Assembly (NCBI GenBank): GCA_964473485.1
Contig: CAYYPH010000005.1
Span: 1 to 64,000 of the forward strand
Direction of reading: 5' to 3'
Length of the DNA: 64,000 bases
Source of the DNA: CAIVAT01 sp964473485
GTDB lineage: Bacteria > Bacteroidota > Bacteroidia > Bacteroidales > FEN-979
Every line of letters starts with the position of its first letter. Position 1 is the stretch's first letter. Positions 48,739-57,857 of this stretch are shown here, in pieces. A model generated the notes under the pieces. It ran no database searches. It had not been told where the DNA came from and saw nothing but the letters and a program-made list of their open reading frames with translations. Position numbers and translations under genes: made by a program.

Positions 48739-48746
48739 TAGCTTTG
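48739..48746 (+). promoter_or_regulatory. TAnnTTTG element before dapF
   Basis: TAGCTTTG is a perfect match; it stands only 12 bases before the dapF ATG, giving a very short leader. No TTTG is seen at the right distance upstream. Confidence 0.45.
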
Positions 48747-48758
48747 CAGTTTCAGGAA

Positions 48759-49553
48759 ATGATGAAAATCTGTTTTGAAAAATACCAGGGAACCGGCAAC
48801 GATTTTATCATCGTTGATAACCAGGAAATCGGCTGGGAACCGTCACCTGGCCAGATAAAACATTTGTGTGACAGGCATTTCGGTATCGGAGCCGATGGTC
48901 TGATGCTATTTGAGAAGCATCCTGGCCTCGATTTCGGGATGCGCTATTTCAATGCCGACGGGTTTGAAAGTACCATGTGCGGCAATGGGGGAAGATGTAT
49001 CACAGCCTATGCCGGAAAACGCTATCCCGGCATGAGTTCCTTCCATTTCGGGGCCGTCGATGGCGTGCATGAGGCAACGATCACCGGACAAGATGGTTTG
49101 GAGGTCATGGTGAACCTCAGGATGACCGACACTGACTTTGGGATCGTGCACCGCGATGGCGTTTTTATCGACACGGGTTCACCTCATTTTGTTTTATTTA
49201 CCGACAATGCCGATAAAATCGACCTTTGCAGAAGAGGAAGAGAGATCAGAAACGAACCCAGGTTCAGCCCCGGGGGAGTCAATGTTGATTTCGTTCAGCC
49301 GGTCGCGGAGGGTCTTTATGTAAGGACCTATGAACGAGGAGTGGAGGACGAGACTTTGTCATGCGGCACCGGTGTTACGGCTGCTGCACTCGTGTATGCC
49401 CAGCAATCAGGTGAATCGCCTGATCATGTGAAGGTTTCGACCAGGGGCGGATACCTCAGTGTCAGCTTTAAAAAGGTTCAGGCCGGGTTCACCGGCATCC
49501 GGCTTGAAGGGCTTGCCAGCTTTGTATTTCAGGGTGAGATCGTAGTCGATTGA
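48759..49553 (+). CDS. dapF: Diaminopimelate epimerase
   Basis: The 264-residue enzyme (ATG 48759 or 48762; a TTG at 48744 is not needed) opens MKICFEKYQGTGNDFIIVDN, has the first catalytic Cys in MCGNGGRC near residue 75 and the second in LSCGTGVTAAA near residue 213. It converts LL- to meso-diaminopimelate for peptidoglycan and lysine. Length and both Cys are normal. It is divergent from the outer-membrane barrel gene. Confidence 0.97.
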   Translation: MMKICFEKYQGTGNDFIIVDNQEIGWEPSPGQIKHLCDRHFGIGADGLMLFEKHPGLDFGMRYFNADGFESTMCGNGGRCITAYAGKRYPGMSSFHFGAVDGVHEATITGQDGLEVMVNLRMTDTDFGIVHRDGVFIDTGSPHFVLFTDNADKIDLCRRGREIRNEPRFSPGGVNVDFVQPVAEGLYVRTYERGVEDETLSCGTGVTAAALVYAQQSGESPDHVKVSTRGGYLSVSFKKVQAGFTGIRLEGLASFVFQGEIVVD

Positions 49554-49580
49554 CTGCAACAATCAATAAAATCATACAGA

Positions 49581-50120
49581 ATGTTTTTACAGGATTTGAC
49601 GGGTAAGAATATCCGGTTACGGATTCCGGAACCGGCAGATGCCGGATTGCTCTACGAGTGGGAAAATGATCGTAACAACTGGGATTCCAGCGACTTACCA
49701 TCTTCAGTAACCATGCAACAGATTTTAATGTTCATCTCCGAATCGAAACATGATATTTATCTTGACGGGCAGTTAAGGCTGATGATCGACATTTCCTGTG
49801 GCAAATCCCTCCCGCTGACGATTGGAGCCATTGATCTTTTTGAATTTGACCCCGTTCATCTGCGGGCTGGAGTTGGCATCCTGATCCTTGAAAAATTCAG
49901 GCAAAAGGGTTTTGCCACAGACGCTCTGCGTACCCTGATCGGTCATACATTCAGGTCTTTAGGTCTTCACCAGCTTTTCTGCAATATTCCGGAATCGAAT
50001 GTTGCCAGCCTGAAATTATTCACCGGACTCGGATTCTCCATCTGCGGAACAAAGAAAGAGTGGAACAACAAAGGAGACAGGTGGGAAGATGAACATATTC
50101 TCCAGCTAATCAATGGGTAG
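49581..50120 (+). CDS. GNAT family N-acetyltransferase
   Basis: The 179-residue protein has the acetyl-CoA-binding motif GVGILILEKFRQKGFATDAL and the C-terminal HQLFCNIPESNVASLKLFTGLGF, the RimJ/RimL or SpeG-like pattern. The substrate, a protein N-terminus, amine or polyamine, cannot be told. It lies 27 bases after dapF and overlaps mltG by eight bases, so dapF-GNAT-mltG probably form one operon. Confidence 0.92.
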   Translation: MFLQDLTGKNIRLRIPEPADAGLLYEWENDRNNWDSSDLPSSVTMQQILMFISESKHDIYLDGQLRLMIDISCGKSLPLTIGAIDLFEFDPVHLRAGVGILILEKFRQKGFATDALRTLIGHTFRSLGLHQLFCNIPESNVASLKLFTGLGFSICGTKKEWNNKGDRWEDEHILQLING

Positions 50121-51198
50121 AGGATTTCTGACCGGGCTGAAGAATCGTGGCTTGACGAAAGACTCATTGCCTGGGCTTGCGCCTTATATACTCACAGGCC
50201 TGACGGTCATGCTGCTGTTACTGGGATTGATCAGGTTTTATTGCCTTTACACAAAGCCGGTAATCAGTCTTAAAGGGAAACCAGGTGCTTTTATTTTTAT
50301 CCCGACCGGAGCCTCGTTCAATGAGGTCGTTCAGCGTCTTACAATAAACAAATATCTTACTGATGTTGAAGCATTTGAGTGGCTTGCACGTCGAAAGGGA
50401 TATACCGGCCGGGTACGGCCTGGCAAATACCAGTTAAAAGACGGTATGAAAAATAATGAGCTGGTAAACATGCTGAGGGCGGGGCTGCAGGTACCGGTCA
50501 GGGTTGTGATCCGTCCCGTCCGGGGGCCTGCTGAACTCGCAGGCTTGTTTGGACGCCAGCTGGAGCCCGATTCTGCCGAATTTGGTAAGTATCTTTCAGA
50601 TCCCGGCTTGCTGAAAAGGTTCGGAGAATCACCACTGACCGTATTTAACCTGTTCATCCCCAATACCTATGAACTGTGGTGGACCACCAGTGCTCCGCAA
50701 TTACTAGCGAGAATGAAAAGGGAATCGGAAAAGTTCTGGAATCCATCGAGACAAAAAAAAGCAGATTCGCTGAAGATGACCATCAGCCAGGTGGTGACAC
50801 TAGCGTCGATCGTTGAGCGGGAAACCAACCGGAATGAGGAAAAATCCATCATTGCAGGCGTATACCTCAACAGACTACGGATTGGAATGCCACTGCAGGC
50901 CGACCCTACAGTCATTTATGCATGGAACGACTTTTCAATCAGGCGGGTAATGAACCATCACACCAGAATCAATTCGCCATATAATACTTATCAAAACAGG
51001 GGTCTCCCTCCCTCCCCCATTTGCCTTCCATCTGTTGCCTCGATCGACGCTGTATTGCAGGCCCGTCATCATGATTTCCTTTATTTCTGTGCACGTGAGG
51101 ACCTTTCGGGGTATCACAGCTTTGCTTCGAACCTGCGTGATCACAGCATCAATGCAAAAAAATACCAGGCGGCCCTTAACAGACTGAAGATCAGGTAA
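50113..51198 (+). CDS. mltG: Endolytic murein transglycosylase MltG
   Basis: The 361-residue protein has one N-terminal membrane helix (about residues 24-46), a LysM-like part (FIFIPTGASFNEVVQRL) and the YceG/MltG catalytic domain with the active-site Glu in TLASIVERETN near residue 240 and the conserved ADPTVIYAW. It cuts nascent glycan strands in the periplasm and sets their length. Start ATG 50113 overlaps the GNAT stop. Confidence 0.95.
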   Translation: MGRGFLTGLKNRGLTKDSLPGLAPYILTGLTVMLLLLGLIRFYCLYTKPVISLKGKPGAFIFIPTGASFNEVVQRLTINKYLTDVEAFEWLARRKGYTGRVRPGKYQLKDGMKNNELVNMLRAGLQVPVRVVIRPVRGPAELAGLFGRQLEPDSAEFGKYLSDPGLLKRFGESPLTVFNLFIPNTYELWWTTSAPQLLARMKRESEKFWNPSRQKKADSLKMTISQVVTLASIVERETNRNEEKSIIAGVYLNRLRIGMPLQADPTVIYAWNDFSIRRVMNHHTRINSPYNTYQNRGLPPSPICLPSVASIDAVLQARHHDFLYFCAREDLSGYHSFASNLRDHSINAKKYQAALNRLKIR

Positions 51199-51301
51199 CC
51201 TTACCTACCCGGGAATCTTTTTCGGCCCAGAAAACAAAATATAAGCAGCAGGTGAGGTATTTTCATTTTTTTGTTATTTTTACTGCTGCATTTTAGCCAG
51301 A

Positions 51302-51667
51302 ATGAACCAAAATATAAACGGGTCGTCCAAACAAACGGACATACCAGGGCACACCGGGCAGGAAAACCTGCCGAACGCGAATCTCACCCTGATCCTTGGT
51401 ATTTTATCGGTATTATTATGTTGGTGGCATTTCATCTCGTTTGCCGGTATCATCCTCGGCTTTATCGCACTGGTCCTGGCAAATCGCGATACCACCCTGT
51501 ATAACCAGCATCCGGGCCGATACACAGTCAGTTCACTCAACAATGTCAAGACCGGGCGAATCTGCGCCATCATCGGCCTCATCATTTCGATCATCGTTTT
51601 TGTTTTTGTGATCCTGCTGGTGATTGGCATTATTGCAACGCTACCCTTCTGGGGAATGATCCGCTGA
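51302..51667 (+). CDS. DUF4190/CCC-motif-like small membrane protein
   Basis: The 121-residue protein has a soluble, Asn/Gln-rich N-terminus and two or three membrane helices: ILGILSVLLCWWHFISF, GIILGFIALVLAN and TGRICAIIGLIISIIVFVF. The layout matches the Bacteroidota membrane proteins with a CCC motif, but here the motif reads CWW. No function is known. It stands two bases before the nnr gene, so the two share a transcript. Confidence 0.8.
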   Translation: MNQNINGSSKQTDIPGHTGQENLPNANLTLILGILSVLLCWWHFISFAGIILGFIALVLANRDTTLYNQHPGRYTVSSLNNVKTGRICAIIGLIISIIVFVFVILLVIGIIATLPFWGMIR

Positions 51668-51669
51668 AC

Positions 51670-53181
51670 ATGAAAATTTTCACTGTATCCCTGACTCGCG
51701 AAGCTGACGCCTATACCATTCAAAACGAGCCCATTGCCGACATTGACCTGATGGAACGGGCCTCGCGGATGTGTTCTGAATGGTTGCATGGCAATATTCC
51801 GGAAGATTGGCCTGTCAACCTTTTTTGTGGCACCGGGAACAATGGCGGTGACGGTTTGGCCATTGCCAGAATGCTTCATGAATCGGGTCACCCGGTGAGG
51901 GTTTTCATTGCCGGCCCGATGGAAAAAATGACCCCTTCCTGCCTGAACAATCTCCGCCGACTGCCGCTGAAACCAGCATTTCTGGAAGGTAACCCGGCCA
52001 TCCTTCCGGCCCTCAGGAACCACGAAGTGGCGATTGATGCGCTGATCGGCAGCGGATTGTCAAAGCCTGCTGAAGGATTCGTGGCTGATGTCATCCATCA
52101 TATCAACCGCGGTGATTCGATGATTGTATCGATCGATGTTCCTTCCGGACTACTTTGTGATGAAACGATGAGATCATTTCATCAACCAACGGTCATAAAG
52201 GCCGATATCACTCTTACTTTCGCACCTCCGAAAGCGGCCTTTTTCTTTCCCGAGAACGGTCAATACACCGGCGACTGGCATCTGCTTGATATCGGGATTC
52301 ACCAGGCTTATATAGAGGAGGCCGAGGTATCAGATTTCATGATTACCCGTAACGACATTCAATCGTTTTTGCATCACCGGCTGAAATTCGCCCATAAAGG
52401 AAATTTCGGGCATGCACTTTTGCTATGCGGTTCCTTTGGTAAATCAGGGGCGGCGGTGTTGGCGGCAAAAGCGTGTCTGAGATCAGGGACAGGCCTGGTA
52501 ACCGTAAGGGTTCCGGCATGCGGCGTAACAGTTTTGCAAAGTGCAGTGCCTGAGGCCATGGTATCACCCGACCCCGGGGAGCATTGTCTCACTGGTTTTC
52601 CCGACCTCATCGCATTCAGTGCAATCGGAGCCGGTCCCGGAACCGGAACAGATGAGCGCACCGCCTCGATGCTCAAGCTGCTCATCCAGGAATACCAACG
52701 TCCCATCGTATTCGATGCGGATGCCATCAACCTTCTGGCAAACAATAAAACATGGCTGGGCTTCATTCCCCGGGGATCAATATTCACTCCTCATTTCAGA
52801 GAATTTGAAAGGCTCACCCGGAGGGCAGAGGACGATTTCGACCGTAACCGCTTGCAGCGCGAGTTCTCGTTGCGTTTTGGATGCTTTGTCGTGCTCAAGG
52901 GAGCACATACCGCGGTTACTACACCCGACGGGAGGTGTTTTTTCAACACCACCGGGAATCCCGGCATGGCTACCGGAGGCTCGGGCGACGTGCTGACGGG
53001 GATCATCACAGGTCTCCTGGCGCAGGAGTATACTCCGCTTGAAGCGTGTCTGCTGGGAGTTTACCTTCACGGAATGGCCGGCGATATGGCCTTTGAGGCA
53101 AATGGAGCCGAAGCGCTTATCGCGGGCGACATCATCGACAATATTGGAAAAGCATTTAAATCGCTATATGGAAAACTTTGA
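51670..53181 (+). CDS. nnr: Bifunctional NAD(P)H-hydrate epimerase/dehydratase
   Basis: The 503-residue protein fuses the YjeF N-terminal epimerase (about 1-215, with CGTGNNGGDGLAIAR and DALIGSGLS) to the ADP-dependent dehydratase (about 225-500, with GNPGMATGGSGDVLTGI, the ribokinase-like active site). It repairs hydrated NAD(P)H. The fusion and length are standard for bacteria. It overlaps the downstream HD gene by 14 bases. Confidence 0.97.
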   Translation: MKIFTVSLTREADAYTIQNEPIADIDLMERASRMCSEWLHGNIPEDWPVNLFCGTGNNGGDGLAIARMLHESGHPVRVFIAGPMEKMTPSCLNNLRRLPLKPAFLEGNPAILPALRNHEVAIDALIGSGLSKPAEGFVADVIHHINRGDSMIVSIDVPSGLLCDETMRSFHQPTVIKADITLTFAPPKAAFFFPENGQYTGDWHLLDIGIHQAYIEEAEVSDFMITRNDIQSFLHHRLKFAHKGNFGHALLLCGSFGKSGAAVLAAKACLRSGTGLVTVRVPACGVTVLQSAVPEAMVSPDPGEHCLTGFPDLIAFSAIGAGPGTGTDERTASMLKLLIQEYQRPIVFDADAINLLANNKTWLGFIPRGSIFTPHFREFERLTRRAEDDFDRNRLQREFSLRFGCFVVLKGAHTAVTTPDGRCFFNTTGNPGMATGGSGDVLTGIITGLLAQEYTPLEACLLGVYLHGMAGDMAFEANGAEALIAGDIIDNIGKAFKSLYGKL

Positions 53182-53752
53182 AAAAGACCAGCTGGTCAAT
53201 ATGGTCATCGCCCCTTACATGCAAAAAGCAACGGCATTGCGGGGTGTAAGGCGACATGTTGGCGGTAACCAGTTCAGGCATGCCCTTGGAACATTCGCTA
53301 TATTACTCGATTATCATTACGTAGATCCCGTGTTGCTGAAAGCCTCAGTAATCCATGACCTGATTGAGGATGTTAAATGCACTTCTTACGATGAGATCCG
53401 TTCTATCGATTCTGACGGCCAGCAGGTACTGGAACTGGTGCTTGAGGTCACCCGCAGAAGAACCGAATCGAAAGATGATTTTTTGCTAAGGATCCTGAAT
53501 GAAGGTTCCGACAACGCAAAAATCCTGAAGTGCGCTGACCGCATCAGCAACCTGACCGATCTGCATCCCGACATATTTGACAAAGAATTCATCAAACGCT
53601 ACATCGCCGAGACCAGGAAGTATGTGCTTCCAATGGCCGAGCAAATCAATCCCAATATATTGTTTGAGCTGAAAGACCTTATTTCGAGAAGGGAGACAAA
53701 CCTTAAGATATCTTCTCCGTTTTTTCGCCTGATCCGCAAAGACGACGATTAA
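53168..53752 (+). CDS. Single-domain SpoT-like HD hydrolase (small alarmone hydrolase type)
   Basis: From ATG 53168 the 194-residue protein carries only the HD domain: H in RHVGGNQFRHALGTFAI, HD in SVIHDLIEDV, and D in ILKCADRISNLTDL, with EYA-like IAETRKYVLPMAE after it. These are the metal sites and context of the (p)ppGpp hydrolase half of RelA/SpoT; synthetase, TGS and ACT domains are absent. It may remove ppGpp or a related alarmone or nucleotide; substrate is inferred. It is translationally coupled to nnr and overlaps the convergent parE by four bases. Confidence 0.85.
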   Translation: MENFEKDQLVNMVIAPYMQKATALRGVRRHVGGNQFRHALGTFAILLDYHYVDPVLLKASVIHDLIEDVKCTSYDEIRSIDSDGQQVLELVLEVTRRRTESKDDFLLRILNEGSDNAKILKCADRISNLTDLHPDIFDKEFIKRYIAETRKYVLPMAEQINPNILFELKDLISRRETNLKISSPFFRLIRKDDD

Positions 53753-55605
53753 TTATCCTGGATTCCGGTCAGAATATCGGCTTCTATCTTCAGGTTGTCG
53801 ATGATAAAATTCTGACGCTCCGGGGTGTTTTTGCCCATATAGAAAGTAAGGACATCGGTGACAGCCGAGTCCTTGTTCAGGATCACCGGATCGAGTCGGA
53901 TATCCTTGGCAATAAAATATTTAAACTCGTCGGGTGATATCTCCCCAAGGCCCTTGAAGCGGGTTATTTCAGGATTCGCACCGAGTTCGGCGAGTGCCTT
54001 TGTTTTTTCGGATTCGGAGTAGCAATAAATGGTCTTTTGTTTATTACGAACCCTGAATAACGGGGTTTGCAGGATATAGAGGTGACCGTTTCTGACCAGA
54101 TCGGGATAAAACTGAAGGAAGAAGGTAAGCAGCAGTAAACGGATATGCATGCCATCGACGTCGGCATCGGTAGCGATGACCACGTAATTATAACGCAGGT
54201 TTTCAAGACCGTCTTCAAGGTTCAGGGCGGCTTGCAGCAGGTTGAACTCTTCGTTCTCGTAAACTACTCTTTTGCTGAGTCCAAAGCAGTTTAAAGGTTT
54301 GCCTTTCAAACTGAAGACTGCCTGGGTATTTACGTCGCGCGCTTTGGTGATCGACCCGCTGGCTGAATCCCCTTCGGTGATAAATATCGTCGACTCGAGT
54401 CGCCGGTCATCATGATTGTTATAATGGATGCGGCAATCACGCAGTTTTTTATTGTGAAGACTGACCTTTTTAACACTCTCCTTAGCAATCTTTTTGATGT
54501 TGGCCCACTCCCTTCTCTCCTTCTCGCTCTGCAGGATCTTCCGTAGCAGCGCTTCGGCAGTGTCGGGGTTGATATGCAGATAATTATCCAACTGCTTCTT
54601 GACGATATCCATTATGTAATTCCGGATGGTCACCCCGTCGGGCTCAATGTGCTGCGATCCCAGTTTTGTCTTGGTTTGTGATTCAAACACAGGGTCCTGG
54701 ACCTTGATGCTGAGAGCAGCCACCAGAGAGGCTTTGATGTCGTTGGTATCGAAATCCTTTTTATAGAATTCCCTTATGGTCTTGACCAACGCCTCGCGGA
54801 AAGCTGCCTGGTGAGTTCCACCCTGGGTCGTATGCTGGCCATTCACAAATGAATAATACTCCTCGCCGTACATTTCGCAGTGCGTGAAGGCAGATTCGAA
54901 ATCACCGTCACGCAGATGTATGACCGGGTAAAGTTTCGGTGTGTCAATATAACTGTTGAGCAGGTCGAGCAACCCGTTCTGGGCATGGAAACGTTCACCG
55001 TTGAAGATAATGGTAAGCCCGTTGTTGAGAAAAACGTAGTTCCACAACATCTTCTGTACATATTCCGGGATGTAGTGAATTTTCCCGAAGATGGTCTCAT
55101 CCGGAATGAATGTGGTGATGGTCCCTGAGCGCAGATCACACTCTTTTTCAGCCTCGTCGGCCCTGATATCCCCTTTTGAAAACTCAACGGTCCGGGTACG
55201 TCCGTCGCGTATGGCCTGAACTTTAAAATAGGATGAAAGTGCGTTTACCGCCTTTGAGCCTACCCCGTTCAGCCCGACTGCTTTCTTAAAGACCTTTGAA
55301 TCGTATTTTGCTCCGGTGTTGATCTTGGAAACACACTCCACCAGTTTGCCAAGGGGTATTCCGCGGCCGTAATCGCGCACACATACCTGCTGATCCCTGA
55401 TGGTAATCTCGATGACACGACCGTATCCCATCACAAATTCATCGATAGAGTTATCAATGATCTCTTTGATAAGCACATAGATACCATCATCGGGCGAAGA
55501 ACCGTCGCCAAGCTTACCAATGTACATTCCTGGTCGCAACCTGATATGTTCACTCCATTCGAGCGATACAATACTGTCTTCGGAATAGATCACCTCTTCA
55601 GCCAT
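53749..55605 (-). CDS. parE: DNA topoisomerase IV subunit B
   Basis: From ATG 55605 the 618-residue protein has the GHKL ATPase site (EIIDNSIDEFVMG, GRGIPLGKLVE), the transducer domain, and the TOPRIM domain with FITEGDSASGS and DADVDGMHIR. It is the ATPase half of the decatenating topoisomerase. Seven extra upstream codons of the frame are not used. The subunit A gene (parC) is not next to it. A minus-strand TATCTTTG element is at 55624-55631. Confidence 0.95.
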   Translation of the reverse strand: MAEEVIYSEDSIVSLEWSEHIRLRPGMYIGKLGDGSSPDDGIYVLIKEIIDNSIDEFVMGYGRVIEITIRDQQVCVRDYGRGIPLGKLVECVSKINTGAKYDSKVFKKAVGLNGVGSKAVNALSSYFKVQAIRDGRTRTVEFSKGDIRADEAEKECDLRSGTITTFIPDETIFGKIHYIPEYVQKMLWNYVFLNNGLTIIFNGERFHAQNGLLDLLNSYIDTPKLYPVIHLRDGDFESAFTHCEMYGEEYYSFVNGQHTTQGGTHQAAFREALVKTIREFYKKDFDTNDIKASLVAALSIKVQDPVFESQTKTKLGSQHIEPDGVTIRNYIMDIVKKQLDNYLHINPDTAEALLRKILQSEKERREWANIKKIAKESVKKVSLHNKKLRDCRIHYNNHDDRRLESTIFITEGDSASGSITKARDVNTQAVFSLKGKPLNCFGLSKRVVYENEEFNLLQAALNLEDGLENLRYNYVVIATDADVDGMHIRLLLLTFFLQFYPDLVRNGHLYILQTPLFRVRNKQKTIYCYSESEKTKALAELGANPEITRFKGLGEISPDEFKYFIAKDIRLDPVILNKDSAVTDVLTFYMGKNTPERQNFIIDNLKIEADILTGIQDN

Positions 55606-55707
55606 GGCACATGAAATTCGGTGCAAAGATAGTGGAAGCGACAGAAGGACCGGGGGAAGCGGTTGAAAAATTATCCCTTAGTTTTCCACAGCTCCCGTGA
55701 AATGAAG

Positions 55708-55715
55708 TATTTTTG
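55708..55715 (+). promoter_or_regulatory. TAnnTTTG element before the crotonase-family gene
   Basis: TATTTTTG is a perfect match 28 bases before the ATG at 55744. No clear -33 element is seen. Confidence 0.4.
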
Positions 55716-55743
55716 CCACCCTCAAAACATTAAATAAAAATTC

Positions 55744-56523
55744 ATGGCACTGGTATTAACAGAATTAAAAGATCAGATCGGGTGGATCACCCTGAATCAT
55801 GACGCGAAACGCAATGCTCTTAGTTTCGGACTTCTTACCGAATTGCTCGACGGACTGAAAGATTTGCGTCAACGCAAGGCCCGGGTCATCATCATTAGGG
55901 CCAACAAGGGAGCAAAGGTATGGTCTTCGGGCTTTTACATTGACGAATTGCCCCGCGACGGCAGCGACCCATTGTCGTATGACAATCCCCTGCAAAAGGT
56001 GATCCGGCTTATCCAGGGCATCCCGGTTCCGGTGATCGCCATGGCCGAAGGGAGCATCTGGGGCGGCGCCTGCAACATAGCGTTCATCTGCGACATTGTC
56101 ATTGGCACCAGAAACACATGCCTGGCCATTACCCCGGCCAAAATCGGTGTTCCGTATAATACTTCCGGGGTGCTGCAGTTTCTCGACATCATCGGGTCGC
56201 ACATTGTAAAAGAGATGTTTTTCACGGCCGAACCCATATCTGCCGAAAAAGCGCTCAGCCTTGGCATTATCAACCACCTGGTGGATGAGAATGAGTTGGA
56301 ATCATTCACCATAGGTCTTGCCAACAAAATCATCGGAAATTCCCCTCTGAGCATACAGGTCATCAAAGAACAACTAAACATACTCGGCAATGCCATCCCG
56401 CTGACCCCACAAACATTTGAGCATATTGACATGCTCAGGGGTATGGCCGGTAAAAGTTCAGATTACCTTGAAGGCATCACGGCATTTTATGAACGGAGGA
56501 AGCCGAAGTTTACGGGAGAGTGA
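55744..56523 (+). CDS. Methylmalonyl-CoA decarboxylase-like crotonase
   Basis: The 259-residue crotonase-fold protein closely follows E. coli methylmalonyl-CoA decarboxylase (ScpB) in layout: KRNALSFGLL, the DPLSYDNPLQKVI segment, MAEGSIWGGACN (oxyanion hole), GVPYN with the active-site Tyr, and HIVKEMFFTAEPISAEKAL. The position of the ScpB active-site His (SAGHDIH) reads SSGFYID, so His is replaced by Phe. It may decarboxylate methylmalonyl-CoA to propionyl-CoA, or have another acyl-CoA substrate. Standing alone, no methylmalonyl-CoA mutase is in the window. Confidence 0.85.
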   Translation: MALVLTELKDQIGWITLNHDAKRNALSFGLLTELLDGLKDLRQRKARVIIIRANKGAKVWSSGFYIDELPRDGSDPLSYDNPLQKVIRLIQGIPVPVIAMAEGSIWGGACNIAFICDIVIGTRNTCLAITPAKIGVPYNTSGVLQFLDIIGSHIVKEMFFTAEPISAEKALSLGIINHLVDENELESFTIGLANKIIGNSPLSIQVIKEQLNILGNAIPLTPQTFEHIDMLRGMAGKSSDYLEGITAFYERRKPKFTGE

Positions 56524-56573
56524 CGGATGCGAACAGAAAATCATCTTGATTTTCATCGCCATACCATGTCCTG

Positions 56574-57857
56574 TTATGGCTGTCGTTGTTTCAGGTGAGC
56601 CAGTAATTCCCTGAACTCGGTTTTTCGGAACAAAAAATCGCGGGCCCCTAAACGGGATAGGATAACAAAAACCACAAGCTGATAAAGGGTGGAGGAAGCA
56701 TACGACATGCTCGCCGCAATACCTGCACCGGCCAGTCCGTAAACAGGAATAAGCCAGAAACCCAGGATAACCGTAAATACAAAGCCTATGGCTGAACTGA
56801 TAGCATTGTGAAATGGTTTGTTGATGCCGGAGAAAAAACCGCTGAGCACCATCGAAGTGCTTAGAATAACGATACCTGCAGCAAGTGTGCAGATGACCGT
56901 TCTGATCCCCCCGAATTTCGCAGAAAACATCCATAGAAATAAGGATTCAGGAATACAAAGAAGCAAAGCGATAGCCAGCAATGTTATTACACCCGAGATC
57001 TTGAGCAGTGTCATGGTCAGCCTGACCGAATAACGAAAATCATCCTGGTTGCTGAGCCTCGAAAACTGCACCGTGGCAATGCTCCTGCCGATAATCCAGA
57101 ACCCCTCCGCCAGCGTCATGCCGACAGATAATATCCCCACGGAGGCCCGCCCCAGGAAGAGGTCGGTAAATTTCAGACTGATCCGGTAATTGAAAGTCTG
57201 GAAAATATTTGCCAGTTGAACATACCATCCAAATTTTAAAACCTTGACAACATAAGGGAGAAGTGTACGGAGCGGAACTCTACGGATTTCGGTTTTCAAC
57301 AAAAAAAGACCTGCAATGAAAGTGATCGTCCAGGAGACTAACAAGGTGACAACATAGGCGCCGACCGTCCGGAAACCGGCAAAAACAACCAGCAGGAGCA
57401 GGATCAGCATGGCCAGGGCCACCTGGATCAGACTCAGATAATTATACTTCTTCACCCATTCCAACCCGAGCAACAGGTTGTAGTTCGCTGATGCCATTGA
57501 AATGATCATGGTCAGCAGGGCCACGGTAACCTCATAGCCCGAAGGGATCAGGGCAAGGTGAGGACTGATCCGGCCAAGCAGCGTAAGGAAAAAGGTGAAG
57601 ACTGCTGCAAGCAAAATAGAAAAAAAATAGGCCGGGACCATCATGCTGTAGACTCCGGCCCTGGAGGTATAGTAGATCACTGCAGCACCGCAAAAGAAAT
57701 TTGTAAGCAACTGTACAACGGCAACCGAAAATATGATCAGGCTGATGGTGCCAACATTCTCAGGACCCAGGAACCGGGCATTGATAATCCAGATCAGAAA
57801 GGCCAGAACCGATGAGATCATCCTGGTCCCAATGGTACCTGCGATCTTATTCAGCAT
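56574..57857 (-). CDS. Oligosaccharide flippase (Wzx-like, MATE/MVF superfamily)
   Basis: The 427-residue protein is almost all membrane helices (about twelve), begins with IAGTIGTRMISSVLAFLIWI, and has the Arg/Gly pattern typical of polysaccharide biosynthesis proteins that move undecaprenyl-linked glycans across the inner membrane. It overlaps the formyltransferase-like gene by 11 bases (start ATG 57857), in the same operon as the GT4 gene. Its glycan is not known. Confidence 0.9.
   Translation of the reverse strand: MLNKIAGTIGTRMISSVLAFLIWIINARFLGPENVGTISLIIFSVAVVQLLTNFFCGAAVIYYTSRAGVYSMMVPAYFFSILLAAVFTFFLTLLGRISPHLALIPSGYEVTVALLTMIISMASANYNLLLGLEWVKKYNYLSLIQVALAMLILLLLVVFAGFRTVGAYVVTLLVSWTITFIAGLFLLKTEIRRVPLRTLLPYVVKVLKFGWYVQLANIFQTFNYRISLKFTDLFLGRASVGILSVGMTLAEGFWIIGRSIATVQFSRLSNQDDFRYSVRLTMTLLKISGVITLLAIALLLCIPESLFLWMFSAKFGGIRTVICTLAAGIVILSTSMVLSGFFSGINKPFHNAISSAIGFVFTVILGFWLIPVYGLAGAGIAASMSYASSTLYQLVVFVILSRLGARDFLFRKTEFRELLAHLKQRQP

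Noticed and set aside
56535..56554. A short A/T-rich palindrome (GAAAATCA/TGATTTTC) between the crotonase gene and the flippase gene
   Set aside because: Only eight pairs with an AT-rich stem and no T-run; too weak to call a terminator.
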